Origin: Armatimonadota bacterium | GTDB taxonomy: Bacteria > Armatimonadota > Fimbriimonadia > Fimbriimonadales > Fimbriimonadaceae | DNA: 64,000 nucleotides | NCBI GenBank assembly: GCA_025360125.1 | Contig: JANYCU010000006.1 | Location: 20,087-84,086, forward strand | Direction of reading: 5' to 3' | Part shown: positions 7,238 to 15,955 of the stretch, one piece after another | Layout: each line of letters begins with the position of its first letter | How positions within the stretch are numbered: position 1 is the stretch's first letter | Translations under genes and position numbers: made by a program | The notes under the pieces: generated by a model | What the model saw: the letters and a program-made list of their open reading frames with translations, nothing else | Databases searched by the model: none | Told to the model about the DNA's origin: nothing

Positions 7238-8347
7238 TTAGAAGCGAATAACTGAGCTCAGAGTTAATGGTGACTTTCCGCCAAGTTGGATGTTGAATCC
7301 GCCAACGCTGAGACCATAGGTAAAGGCGGTTTGGGAATTGTAACCAGCTCGAAGGAACGTATTCTTGCTGATTGCAAGCTCTGCGCCGTATCGAAGCTGC
7401 TGATTTCCTGCGTGGTTCCCAAGATCAATCCAGTCTGCCGCCAAAACAAGTCGGTCTTGGATGTAGCCAAGGCCCACATTGTAGTTTCGCTTGTACGGAG
7501 CAAATCCGTCGGGGACAATCAGGTGTCCACCGCCAGGAGCTTCGTAATTGAATTTGATATTTGGTTCAACTGCGTTTTGAATCAGTCCTCCAATATATAG
7601 ATTGTTGACCTTTGGGAGGTTATAAAGGACTCCGAAATCCAGCCCCGTAGACTCTTTGGTCGCAAAGTCTGTCAATAAACCTGAGCCATTTTGGACTCCG
7701 CCCTGGTTGTTGTTTTGAATCGTATTAGCGTCGGCAAATTTATGCGCGTAATAGCCTTTGATGCGCTTTAGGTTTGCGCCGAGGGTGAATTTCCCGGCCT
7801 TGGTCTGGAGTGCGCTGCCGTATCCGATTTCAGTTTGTTGATAACCAAATCCGTATGCGTCCATCCGGGATCCTGCCGGGACATTGTTGACGTCGCCGCC
7901 ATTTTGCGCCCACTGCTGGAGCACCGCGTTAGGTACTGAGTTGACGCCCGCTTCTCCGCTTGCACCGATCGCAAAGCCGCCAATTTTGAGGCCAACATTG
8001 CCATTAAAGGCGACCGCTTTTGGTTCGGTGGCATAGTTTCGAGCCAAAGTCAAAATTCCGGCGGCATCCAGTCCGCCGTGGTTAATGTTTGAGACAACAT
8101 CACGAACGTTTGTAAGGCTAAAACCATCTAATTTGTAGCCAATACTTGGCCATTGAAGAGATGGGGCTTTTGATCCGAATCCCAAGAAAGCAGGGTTCAT
8201 CCGGTAGTTATTGCCGATATCGAGAGGTAGTGCTAGTCCAGCTCCACCCATTCCAGCGGCGCGGCTGCCGCCAAACGTAACGTCGGCGAATGAAGAGGTG
8301 GTGAGGCCCAGTGCAATCAGTCCAACAGCAATTTGAGTCGTTTTCAT
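7238..8347 (-). CDS. Outer-membrane beta-barrel protein (TraF_2/FadL-like)
   Basis: 369 residues with a signal peptide (MKTTQIAVGLIALGLTTSSFA). Just after it comes FGGSRAAGMGGAGLALPLDI, the glycine-rich start seen in FadL-like and TraF_2-type barrels, then NYRMNPAFLGFG. The rest alternates short amphipathic strands with Gly and aromatic residues (YGFGYQQTEIGYG, NVGLGYIQDRLVLAADW) and ends in a strand finishing VIRF, an aromatic terminal residue as in outer-membrane barrels. I infer an outer-membrane protein of unknown cargo. It has no operon partner; a small hairpin sits across its ribosome binding region. Confidence 0.75.
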   Translation of the reverse strand: MKTTQIAVGLIALGLTTSSFADVTFGGSRAAGMGGAGLALPLDIGNNYRMNPAFLGFGSKAPSLQWPSIGYKLDGFSLTNVRDVVSNINHGGLDAAGILTLARNYATEPKAVAFNGNVGLKIGGFAIGASGEAGVNSVPNAVLQQWAQNGGDVNNVPAGSRMDAYGFGYQQTEIGYGSALQTKAGKFTLGANLKRIKGYYAHKFADANTIQNNNQGGVQNGSGLLTDFATKESTGLDFGVLYNLPKVNNLYIGGLIQNAVEPNIKFNYEAPGGGHLIVPDGFAPYKRNYNVGLGYIQDRLVLAADWIDLGNHAGNQQLRYGAELAISKNTFLRAGYNSQTAFTYGLSVGGFNIQLGGKSPLTLSSVIRF

Positions 8348-8355
8348 CTATGATC

Positions 8356-8373
8356 CCTAGTACAAATACTAGG
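8356..8373 (-). promoter_or_regulatory. Hairpin over the ribosome binding region of the barrel gene
   Basis: CCTAGTA (8356-8362) and TACTAGG (8367-8373) pair around CAAA. On the leftward mRNA this hairpin ends eight bases before the ATG and includes the AGG of the only SD-like word, so it could hide it. Confidence 0.4.
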
Positions 8374-8463
8374 CTATTTCTGACGGATTCTTAGCGGTTC
8401 CAGGCAAATTAATGGAATCCCGAGGCAATTCTGAGTCAAAATTGAATTGGAGCCACTGAAAAA

Positions 8464-8715
8464 TTGCCTTACGTAATCGCTGAACCCTGTATTGGAGTGA
8501 AAGATAAGTCTTGTGTAACCGTTTGTCCGGTGGACTGCATCTACGAGATCGAGGACCAATTGGTCATCCATCCTGACGAATGTATTGACTGTGGACTTTG
8601 CGAAGCAGAGTGTCCGGTTACAGCAATTTTTGTCGATACTGACGTCCCGGCTAACTGGCGCAGCTTCATCGAGAAGAACGCGGTAGAAGCCAAGAAAGCC
8701 GCCGAAAAGCGGTAA
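8464..8715 (+). CDS. fdxA: 7Fe ferredoxin (FdxA type)
   Basis: 83 residues. The TTG start at 8464 is needed because the conserved N-terminus (YVIAEPCIG) begins there; GGAG lies 11 bases upstream. Cys9, Cys17, Cys21 and Cys50 fit a [3Fe-4S] cluster (C-x7-C-x3-CP) and Cys25, Cys40, Cys43 and Cys46 a [4Fe-4S] cluster (C-x2-C-x2-C-x3-CP). The C-terminal part FIEKNAVEAKKAAEKR matches the helix after the clusters in FdxA. It carries electrons in the cytoplasm; the partner is unknown. Its stop directly abuts the stop of the convergent PilZ-like gene. Confidence 0.92.
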   Translation: MPYVIAEPCIGVKDKSCVTVCPVDCIYEIEDQLVIHPDECIDCGLCEAECPVTAIFVDTDVPANWRSFIEKNAVEAKKAAEKR

Positions 8716-9318
8716 TTAGGCTGCGCTGTCTTGGGTGAGTCGACACCATCGGGCGGTTTCGATCCTTCCCAAGTGAACAAATTGAATCCCAACTCGATGT
8801 TTGAGTGAATTCTTTGAGTCTTGTCGGCAATATCGAATTTCAGCTTTACCCGTGACGCTGCCAAATGGAGTGTCGATATCAAGGTCGACAATGGATCCTC
8901 GAGTCAAAGATCCATCCACGACGGCTCCAAATCCATTGACCGATACGTCGCTGATATTCATTTCAATTTCGGCACCGTCAATGTTAATCGTGCCACTAAG
9001 GCCAGTTACCAATCGACGGACTGCTTCGGTAGTGTTGAGGTAGCGCAAAACACTGTCGTACTTAAGAGTGAGGAAGCCAGCGGATTGGCTTTCGAGCGTT
9101 GCCTGAACAACTGCGGAAGAATGAACGCCATTGATGGTCACAAAGAACTTTGAGCCAATTTCAAATTCATCTTGGTTGGCAAAGTCGATAACGATATCTG
9201 TATCAGACAGGGTCCGTACCCATCCAGCAAAAAATTTAGCGTCAGCGAGCCTCTGAAGTCTTACCCGTACATTTATAAAGCTTTCTCTTCGATCCCCGAC
9301 ATCTGATTGATAACTCAT
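8716..9318 (-). CDS. PilZ-domain-like protein
   Basis: 200 residues from ATG 9318, chosen because GGAG stands five bases before it; a GTG at 9336 is the longer alternative. The N-terminal half (about 10-95) is a strand-rich domain like PilZN; the C-terminal half (about 100-190) looks like a PilZ domain with DVSVNGFGAVV, matching the D-x-S-x-x-G motif, and HRVGIQFVHL near the end. The RxxxR part that grips cyclic di-GMP is poorly preserved (RRLVTG), so binding is uncertain. A GGDEF protein is encoded at 58515, so the cell probably makes the nucleotide. Confidence 0.75.
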   Translation of the reverse strand: MSYQSDVGDRRESFINVRVRLQRLADAKFFAGWVRTLSDTDIVIDFANQDEFEIGSKFFVTINGVHSSAVVQATLESQSAGFLTLKYDSVLRYLNTTEAVRRLVTGLSGTINIDGAEIEMNISDVSVNGFGAVVDGSLTRGSIVDLDIDTPFGSVTGKAEIRYCRQDSKNSLKHRVGIQFVHLGRIETARWCRLTQDSAA

Positions 9319-9494
9319 GACTGCTCCATACTCCACTTAAACCGCTGACTCGACTCCAACAACTCGATTCATAACCCACGGCATAAATGAACGATCCACA
9401 AAAAGCATGGGACCGTTACCTTCACTGGTTAAGTTCCTTACTGCCGGAGATTTATTAACTGCAAGATTGCTAGGATCAGCCTCAAGTTGTCAGC

Positions 9495-9535
9495 TATAAT
9501 TTGAAAATGTCGAACTTTCTGAAAGTTCGACATTT
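9495..9535 (+). promoter_or_regulatory. -10 element and perfect palindromic operator of the GbsR/MarR gene
   Basis: TATAAT (9495-9500) is followed by AAATGTCGAACTTTC (9505-9519), one T, and GAAAGTTCGACATTT (9521-9535): a perfect 15-bp inverted repeat ending five bases before the ATG. Transcription from this -10 would begin inside the palindrome, as expected for an autorepression operator. No good -35 is seen. Confidence 0.7.
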
Positions 9536-9540
9536 TTGAA

Positions 9541-10107
9541 ATGGCAATCGAATCTAATTCCAATTTGACCAAAGCCCAAGACCTCTTTATTCTTGAATGG
9601 GGGCGTATGAGCAGTTCGTGGGGAATCAACCGAACGATGGCCCAAATCCACGCATTGTTGTTCATCACCGGACAACCGCTTGAGGTCAACGAAATCATGG
9701 GGCGGCTCCAGATTTCGAGAGGAAATGCCTCGATGAATTTACGCGAGCTGATGGACTGGGGAATCGTTCGTCGGTTTCGCCAGCCGGGCGACCGAAAAGA
9801 TACCTACCTTTCAGAGACCGACCCCTACCAAATGTTTCTCCGAGTCATTCGAGAGCGTAAAAGGAGAGAGATAGATCCAACTGCCGACGCGATCCGAGAA
9901 GTGATTGGGAAACTGCCGGAGAGTGATCCAGACGAATCGGTCAGTGGCCTTCGAACTCGACTGTTTGCATTGCTTGAAATCTTTGATCTGATAGATATTG
10001 CCTACAGTCAAGTGTTCGGTTCAGAAATCGGCGTCGACGAAATTCGAGAGCTCGTTCGAAATACAAAGTTAGACAAGCTGGCAATCAAACGAGAAAAAGC
10101 CCAGTAA
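9541..10107 (+). CDS. GbsR/MarR-family transcriptional regulator
   Basis: 188 residues. A winged helix-turn-helix covers about 20-95: MAQIHALLFITGQPLEVNEI, then the recognition region MGRLQISRGNASMNLRELMD, then the wing WGIVRRFRQPGDRKDTY. These resemble the GbsR subgroup of MarR regulators, which commonly control compatible-solute uptake or synthesis. The C-terminal half is helical and would serve dimerisation. The perfect palindrome directly upstream is the likely operator, so it probably represses itself. lon follows on the same strand 65 bases later after a possible terminator; whether it is also a target is unknown. Confidence 0.88.
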   Translation: MAIESNSNLTKAQDLFILEWGRMSSSWGINRTMAQIHALLFITGQPLEVNEIMGRLQISRGNASMNLRELMDWGIVRRFRQPGDRKDTYLSETDPYQMFLRVIRERKRREIDPTADAIREVIGKLPESDPDESVSGLRTRLFALLEIFDLIDIAYSQVFGSEIGVDEIRELVRNTKLDKLAIKREKAQ

Positions 10108-10140
10108 ACCTCCGGTAAATCAAGGTTTTTGACCCTATCC

Positions 10141-10163
10141 CCTACCAAAGAGTGGTAGGTTTT
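10141..10163 (+). terminator. Short terminator-like hairpin between gbsR-type gene and lon
   Basis: CCTACCA (10141-10147) and TGGTAGG (10153-10159) pair around AAGAG, followed by TTTT. It could alternatively be a regulatory site for lon, since it lies 13 bases before the lon start. Confidence 0.5.
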
Positions 10164-10172
10164 AAGTGTTAT

Positions 10173-12521
10173 ATGGCTCCTATGAGCAATGCATTTACAG
10201 GCTTAGTTGGCAAAGCGTGGGTACTCCCTATTCGCGACCAAGTAATGTTACCAGGGGCGATTTTGACCCTGCAAATCTACCGACCCGTCGGAGAAATTGC
10301 CATTCAAGAGGCAATGGCTAGCGATCGCTTATTGATCTGCCTTACTCAAAAAGACTCGAGAGACGAAACTCCAAACTCTGATCAACTCCATGAAGTCGGT
10401 ACCCTCGCCGAAATCGTCCATTCGGTGCCAATGCCAGACGGCACGACCAGATTAGTGTTGAAAGGGCTCTTGCGATGTAAAGCTACTCAGTTTGAGCAAA
10501 TCAACGAAGGCTACATGGCTTCATTTCAAGAAGCAAAAGAATTGATGACTGAGGACACAAGGGCGGTGGCTTTTGGCCGGCTACTCAAGCAGTCCTTCAC
10601 ATCAATCGTTGAACGAAATGATCAGATTCCCACGGAGAGCATTGAGACTGTTTCCGATGGTAAAAGTCCATTGTCGATTGCCTTTCAAATAGTCCACTTT
10701 CTCCCATCTAACTTTCGCGACAAGCAGCAAATTCTCGAAATAACCGATTTGGATGCCATGTTGGAGAGAGTCCTTGACCTCTGTAAGAAAGAAGAGGCAT
10801 TGCTCGATGCGCAAGACCACATCCGGAGTCGAGTGGATTCGGACATATCGGGGGTCCAGCGCCAATTCTATTTGAAAGAGCAGCTTCGTGCGATCCAAAG
10901 TGAGCTAGGACTCAAAGGTCCATTTTCCGAAGAGTGCGATACATACCGCGCGTTGATCGAGAACTGTATCCCTGAGCCAGCTAAGTCACAAGGGCTCATT
11001 GAGCTCCGTAAGCTTGAACAGGCTAACGACAGCAGTTCTGACATTCAAGTGAGTCGGACCTATTTACAGACGTTGACTCGTCTCCCATGGGGCAAGCAGT
11101 CGGAGGATTCGATCGACATCGGTCGAGCCGAATCGCGGCTCGATCAGGCCCATTTTGGTCTTCCCGATGTCAAAGAGCGGATAATCGAATTTCTGGCGGT
11201 AAAGAAACTTCAAGGCTCCAATAAGGGCGCAGTCCTTTGCTTTGTTGGCCCTCCAGGGGTTGGAAAGACGAGCTTCGCCCGTTCAGTTGCCAGCGTCATG
11301 GATCGCAAGTGTGGCCATATCGCCTTAGGCGGCGTGAGGGATGAAGCCGAAATTCGAGGACATCGAAGGACGTACGTTGGAGCGCGTCCCGGTCGAATTA
11401 TTCAAGCCATTATCGAATCAGGCGAAAGCAATCCTGTGTTGGTACTCGACGAAGTCGATAAGCTTTGCCAGGGCATCGGAGGAGACCCAACGAGTGCCTT
11501 GCTCGAAATTCTAGACCCGTCTCAGAACGATCATTTTGTTGACCATTACCTAGAAGTACCATTTGATTTGTCGCAAGTGCTGTTTATCGTTACGGCAAAC
11601 ATGCTCGACAGTATTCCTTCGGCCTTGCTCGATAGAATGGAAATTGTTGAGTTTTCGGGCTATACCGAATCGGACCGAAAGTCAATTGCCGAGCAGTTTG
11701 TGATCCCGGATGTTCGGGAGCTTTGCGGGCTAGGCAATCAATTCCCGACCCTGAATGAGGAAGCAATCTTGACATTAGTGCGCGAATTCTCTCGCGAGTC
11801 AGGAGTCCGGTCCCTCCGACGAGAGATATCGAGATTGGGACGTAAGTTGGCAAAGCAGGTTGCTTTAGGGCAAGAGATTCCGAAGGTTCTAGGTCGAACT
11901 GAACTGATTGAGATTCTCGGACTTCCCCAAATTACTTTGTCTGAAATCAGTAACAGCGAAGAAATCGGAATGACAAATGGATTAGTTGTCGCCGGGTATG
12001 GCGGCGATCACATGCAGGTCGAAGTCAGTATTACCAAGCCGATTGGGACTGAGCCGAAATTAGTCTTGACCGGATCGGTTGGACCTGTTCTCCAAGAATC
12101 GGTCCAGACCGCCTTAACGTGCGTGCGGTCGCTACTCGACTCCAAGGGAATTGACTCCCGGTTTGACGTTCACGTTCACTTGCCTCAGGCGGCGATTCCG
12201 AAAGACGGTCCAAGCGCCGGACTGACGGTTGGTGTGGCCCTCTTCTCGGCTTTCTCGGGACGAAGTGTCCGGGCGAAAGTGGCGATGACGGGCGAACTGA
12301 ATTTGCGTGGACACACCCTTGCTATCGGTGGACTTCGAGAGAAGCTATTGGCCGCGAAGCGGTATGGATACAAAATCGTCTTGTTCCCGGCGGCTCAAAT
12401 CGCCGAATTTAACGCACTTCCTGACGAAATTCGAAGTGGATTGAACGTTTTTCCGGTTGCGACGATTGAAGATGCCCTCGATGCCTGCTTGGTTCAAGCG
12501 CAAACAGTTAGCATTCGCTGA
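10173..12521 (+). CDS. lon: ATP-dependent protease Lon
   Basis: 782 residues from ATG 10173 (ATG 10182 is nearly as likely; the open frame also reaches GTG 10152). The order is a Lon N-terminal substrate domain (about 5-200, beginning WVLPIRDQVMLPG), a coiled linker, the AAA+ module with Walker A GPPGVGKTS and Walker B LVLDEVD, and the C-terminal protease domain. The catalytic Ser is in PKDGPSAGLTVG and the Lys in TGELNLRGHTLAIGGLREK. It degrades misfolded and short-lived regulatory proteins in the cytoplasm. Its 3' end overlaps that of the convergent nadA by 28 bases. Preserved motifs suggest an active enzyme. Confidence 0.96.
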   Translation: MAPMSNAFTGLVGKAWVLPIRDQVMLPGAILTLQIYRPVGEIAIQEAMASDRLLICLTQKDSRDETPNSDQLHEVGTLAEIVHSVPMPDGTTRLVLKGLLRCKATQFEQINEGYMASFQEAKELMTEDTRAVAFGRLLKQSFTSIVERNDQIPTESIETVSDGKSPLSIAFQIVHFLPSNFRDKQQILEITDLDAMLERVLDLCKKEEALLDAQDHIRSRVDSDISGVQRQFYLKEQLRAIQSELGLKGPFSEECDTYRALIENCIPEPAKSQGLIELRKLEQANDSSSDIQVSRTYLQTLTRLPWGKQSEDSIDIGRAESRLDQAHFGLPDVKERIIEFLAVKKLQGSNKGAVLCFVGPPGVGKTSFARSVASVMDRKCGHIALGGVRDEAEIRGHRRTYVGARPGRIIQAIIESGESNPVLVLDEVDKLCQGIGGDPTSALLEILDPSQNDHFVDHYLEVPFDLSQVLFIVTANMLDSIPSALLDRMEIVEFSGYTESDRKSIAEQFVIPDVRELCGLGNQFPTLNEEAILTLVREFSRESGVRSLRREISRLGRKLAKQVALGQEIPKVLGRTELIEILGLPQITLSEISNSEEIGMTNGLVVAGYGGDHMQVEVSITKPIGTEPKLVLTGSVGPVLQESVQTALTCVRSLLDSKGIDSRFDVHVHLPQAAIPKDGPSAGLTVGVALFSAFSGRSVRAKVAMTGELNLRGHTLAIGGLREKLLAAKRYGYKIVLFPAAQIAEFNALPDEIRSGLNVFPVATIEDALDACLVQAQTVSIR

Positions 12522-13588
12522 AGCGCGACCAAGGCGTCAGCGCGAATCTTTTCCGGAACGACGATCTGGTTGACTAGGTTGCCAGCAACCAGGTTTTCGA
12601 GCGTCCAAAGCAGGAAGCTTGGGTGAATGCGATACATCGTGCTGCACGGACAGATTTCTGGATCAAGGCAGATAATCGTTTTGTCCGGTTGCTCTTTGGC
12701 CAGTCGGGACACCAGATTGATTTCCGTTCCGATTGCCCATTTTGAGCCAGCGGGTGAATTGGTGACGGCTTTCAAAATGAATTCGGTTGAGCCATTCAGG
12801 TCTGCCGCGTTCACGACTTCCAGTTCACATTCGGGGTGAACGAGGACTTGGATGCCGGGATAGTCCACTCGGGCCTTTTCAATCTGCTCGATGGTAAAAC
12901 GCTTGTGAACTGAGCAATGGCCTTTCCACAGGATGAATTTTGCGGCCTGAATAGACTCCGGTGTGTTGCCACCCAAGGGCTTGAACGGATCCCAAACGAC
13001 CATCTCGGTTTCAGGATCATAGCCTAGCTTTGCACCCGTATTTCGGCCCAAATGTTGGTCTGGGAAGAAGAAAACCTTGTCTCCTTGCTCAAGCGCCCAA
13101 GCAACCGCAGTTGGGGCATTGGTACTGGTGCAGACGGTTCCGCCGTGCTCGCCTACGAACGCTTTGAGGTTTGCCGCCGAGTTGATGTAGGTCACAGGGA
13201 CTAAGGTGGATTGGCCAATGACTTCATGAATTTGTTTCCAGGCACTTCGGACCTGGAAAAGATTGGCCATGTCAGCCATGCTGCATCCAGCGGCAAGGTT
13301 TGGAAGGATGACTTTTTGGTTGGGTCCGGTCAGAATGTCCGCACTTTCGGCCATGAAATGGACGCCACAGAACACAATGAATTCAGCATCCGGGACGGCG
13401 GCGGCGTCTTTGGCAAGCTTATAGCTGTCACCGCGAAAGTCGGCATGAGCAATGATCTCGTCGCGCTGGTAATGGTGCCCCAGAATGACCAGACGGCTCC
13501 CCAACGCTTTCTTCGCGGCGCGAGTCCGCGAGTCAATTTCTTCTTGCGAGAGGTTAATGTATTCCGCTGGTAGAGGCTCTTGGTACAT
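12494..13588 (-). CDS. nadA: Quinolinate synthase NadA
   Basis: 364 residues. NadA condenses iminoaspartate with dihydroxyacetone phosphate to quinolinate in NAD synthesis, using a [4Fe-4S] cluster. Visible signatures are LVILGHHYQRDEI near residue 35, VFCGVHFMAESADIL, NLAAGCSMADM, the HPECELEV segment and CPCSTMYRIHP near the C-terminus; the Cys in GCSM, HPEC and CPC supply cluster ligands. Length fits the longer (Bacillus-like) type. The start has AAGGA four bases upstream. nadB and nadC are not beside it. The gene ends inside the 3' end of lon on the other strand. Confidence 0.96.
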   Translation of the reverse strand: MYQEPLPAEYINLSQEEIDSRTRAAKKALGSRLVILGHHYQRDEIIAHADFRGDSYKLAKDAAAVPDAEFIVFCGVHFMAESADILTGPNQKVILPNLAAGCSMADMANLFQVRSAWKQIHEVIGQSTLVPVTYINSAANLKAFVGEHGGTVCTSTNAPTAVAWALEQGDKVFFFPDQHLGRNTGAKLGYDPETEMVVWDPFKPLGGNTPESIQAAKFILWKGHCSVHKRFTIEQIEKARVDYPGIQVLVHPECELEVVNAADLNGSTEFILKAVTNSPAGSKWAIGTEINLVSRLAKEQPDKTIICLDPEICPCSTMYRIHPSFLLWTLENLVAGNLVNQIVVPEKIRADALVALQRMLTVCA

Positions 13589-13615
13589 GCTTCCTTTTTT
13601 CTACGTGAGAGCGAG

Positions 13616-14983
13616 CTACTTAATAACGATTTTTGTGGAAATGTTCATGCCGCGAACGTAGGCTTCTAACGTCGCCGATCCCGCTTCAACCCCGGTCACT
13701 TGACCACCTTGATCGACCCAAGCTGGACCTTGGAGAGACCAAAAGACTTCGATATTCGGAATGACCTTGCCATTGATGTCAATTACTCTGGCTTGACCGA
13801 CGCCAGTCGTGGATATGGTTGAGGGAACGACGATGCGGAGCTTCTGTTCGGCGGTGAGCTGCCGAGGACCGTAGAAAACGATGCCATTAGCTACTGGGCG
13901 TTCACCCGTTTTTTCACTCGGGCGATTCATGTTGAGGCCGAATACATTGAGGCAAGTGCTTCCGCCGCCATCAAGGTTGATCGCATCGACACAGCCGAGA
14001 TTTTTCAGGATTTCTGCCTCTTCTTGGAGGGTTGCGCCAACACTCATCTTTTGTCGGCCGTCAATCGCAACGAACATTAAGTCTCCTTGGCTTGTGCGTC
14101 CAATCGCGGTTCGCGGATGCCGACCCTCAATGAATGCTTTGTTGAATCCTTCGGCTTCGGCGTCGATACTGATGTCGCCATTACGAAGTAGCATCGGTCC
14201 CCCGCTGACCGCATTTTCGAGTTTCTCCCAATCGAATCCGGTTGTCGTGAGGCGAATGGTTAGTCGCTGTCCAGCCTTGAGACTCGAAAGCGCAGTAACC
14301 TTAGTGCCTTGGGCGACGAGAGTAAATTGTCCTGCCTTGAGGGGCATATTGGCGCCTTCATTGGTGATCGCGACGACGGTCGCGCCAATCTGAGTCGTCG
14401 GCACAATTCGGGTGCCGTCCACTTTGAGGATTGCCGTCACGCAAGGCGATTTGGATTTGCTGATTCCCGCTTCGGGCGTGTTGAGGGCGATCTTGTTTTC
14501 TGGGCATTCTTCGTTAAATCCGGCGATGTCGAGCGTCGGTCCACCATCAACTACAACTGTGCCCGTGAATTTTGAAAAGCCAAATGTCGAGCTGTTGGGA
14601 CCCCAAGCGAAGGCCGCCCGTTTTGGATTTGGAAGACTCAGAAACTGCCCCTCGCGAACCATAAGTCCGAGCGGGTCGCCAGTAAACGGAAAGAAGTCAG
14701 CATTAATCGCCGCGAGGGCATTGGTGTCGTTGGCAAGTTTCGAGATCGTCGTTCTTCCGTCGCCTTTCGCGTCGAAAACGGTCTTGCCCGTCAGTTCCGG
14801 CATGATCGACGTGACCGGGTTGAGAGTGATCATTTTGAGCGAATGGATCAGGCGGGGTGGATCCTGCTGAACCTCCATTCGGTAGACCAATCCGGGCGCA
14901 ATGGGTTTTTCCCAGACCTGATTCGCAATTCCATTGCTCGATAGGACAACAAGCCCAACTATCCCTAGTATTTTTATTCGCAT
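13616..14983 (-). CDS. Secreted phosphodiester glycosidase (NAGPA domain) family protein
   Basis: 455 residues with a signal peptide (MRIKILGIVGLVVLSSNGIA). The NAGPA-type domain covers about 70-370; landmarks are ALAAINADFFPFTGDPLGLM, RHPRTAIGRTSQGDLMFVAI and LGCVDAINLDGGGSTCLN, which contain the conserved Asp and Gly residues of this family. Known members remove N-acetylglucosamine from phosphodiesters; many bacterial ones are uncharacterised surface proteins. The last 75 residues form a separate strand-rich domain (VPSTISTTGVGQARVIDING) like a bacterial Ig-type fold. The start overlaps the end of the LD-carboxypeptidase gene by ten bases, so the two are probably co-translated and both act on envelope sugars or peptides. 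Confidence 0.85.
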   Translation of the reverse strand: MRIKILGIVGLVVLSSNGIANQVWEKPIAPGLVYRMEVQQDPPRLIHSLKMITLNPVTSIMPELTGKTVFDAKGDGRTTISKLANDTNALAAINADFFPFTGDPLGLMVREGQFLSLPNPKRAAFAWGPNSSTFGFSKFTGTVVVDGGPTLDIAGFNEECPENKIALNTPEAGISKSKSPCVTAILKVDGTRIVPTTQIGATVVAITNEGANMPLKAGQFTLVAQGTKVTALSSLKAGQRLTIRLTTTGFDWEKLENAVSGGPMLLRNGDISIDAEAEGFNKAFIEGRHPRTAIGRTSQGDLMFVAIDGRQKMSVGATLQEEAEILKNLGCVDAINLDGGGSTCLNVFGLNMNRPSEKTGERPVANGIVFYGPRQLTAEQKLRIVVPSTISTTGVGQARVIDINGKVIPNIEVFWSLQGPAWVDQGGQVTGVEAGSATLEAYVRGMNISTKIVIK

Positions 14984-15891
14984 AACGATTCGGTGTACTT
15001 CATGGTACCGCTTGATGCATCAAGATCAGCCTTTATCCCAAGGGGGAGGCTGAGCATCTGGGTGGCGTGACCACATGGGAAATTGATGATACTTGGTATG
15101 TTCAGACTGCCCAAGCGATCCTTGACAATTTCGCGCCAAGGCAAGGTCCCAATGGCCTTATCTTCCTTTTCATCGGTCCTGGTCATTTCGCCCACGACGA
15201 TTCCGGCAGCGCGTTGAATTGAGTTGGAATTAAGAAGGTGAGTGAGCTTTGCATCAATCCGATGGGGCGCTTCATCTACGTCCTCGATAAGGACGATTTT
15301 GTCCGTCATGTCGATCTGCTCGGGGGTTCCGAGAAGATCGCAAATCAGACTGAGGCAGCCGCCAATCACCGTTCCCGTGGCCGTTCCTGGAGTGAGACAA
15401 TCTCCTTTCGGTGCTGCTAGTGGGATTGGGTTTTCGCCTTTAATGGCTTGTAGGAATGACTCATAAACCCAAGGTTCTCGATCTGGGCTAAATGTAATTG
15501 CCATTGGCCCGTGAAGGGTTGGCAACCCTCGGCGGTTAAGGGCGGCATGAATGACGGTGACGTCGCTGAAGCCGATGAAGAGCTTGGTTGACTTTGCTAG
15601 GCCATCGAGATCGAGGAATGGCATGAGACGGCTAGCTCCGTAACCACCCCGTGAGCAAAAGACTGCTTGGGTGTGTGGGTCGTGAAAGGCAGCAATTAAG
15701 TCAGAGGCTCGCTCTTCGTCCGTTCCCGCAAGATAGCCTTTGGCGGAGTAAGTTGAAGGGTAGAGTTTGACCTGGTAACCTTGGTCTTCGAGGAGACGAA
15801 TGCCTCGCTCGGTCTTCTCCGGTGGTAGTGGCGATGCTGGAGAAATGAGGCTGATTGTGTCGCCGGGTTTGAGGGCCTTGGGCTTTCCCAT
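14974..15891 (-). CDS. ldcA: LD-carboxypeptidase (muramoyltetrapeptide carboxypeptidase, S66 family)
   Basis: 305 residues from ATG 15891, where the usual S66 start (KALKPGDTISLISPASPLPP) begins; ATG 15942 or a further upstream codon are possible but would overlap the upstream gene or add an odd leader. The triad can be placed at Ser109 (IGFSDVT), Glu203 (VLIEDVDE) and His275 (FPCGHATQ). The enzyme cuts between the third residue and D-Ala of murein tetrapeptides during recycling. There is no signal peptide with this start, consistent with a cytoplasmic enzyme. It overlaps the glycosidase gene downstream. Confidence 0.9.
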   Translation of the reverse strand: MGKPKALKPGDTISLISPASPLPPEKTERGIRLLEDQGYQVKLYPSTYSAKGYLAGTDEERASDLIAAFHDPHTQAVFCSRGGYGASRLMPFLDLDGLAKSTKLFIGFSDVTVIHAALNRRGLPTLHGPMAITFSPDREPWVYESFLQAIKGENPIPLAAPKGDCLTPGTATGTVIGGCLSLICDLLGTPEQIDMTDKIVLIEDVDEAPHRIDAKLTHLLNSNSIQRAAGIVVGEMTRTDEKEDKAIGTLPWREIVKDRLGSLNIPSIINFPCGHATQMLSLPLGIKADLDASSGTMKYTESLCE

Positions 15892-15955
15892 TGGCAAAGA
15901 GTATATCAGAGGGGCTTCGCCACCAAAGGAACGGAGACCCATCAAATATACGCAG

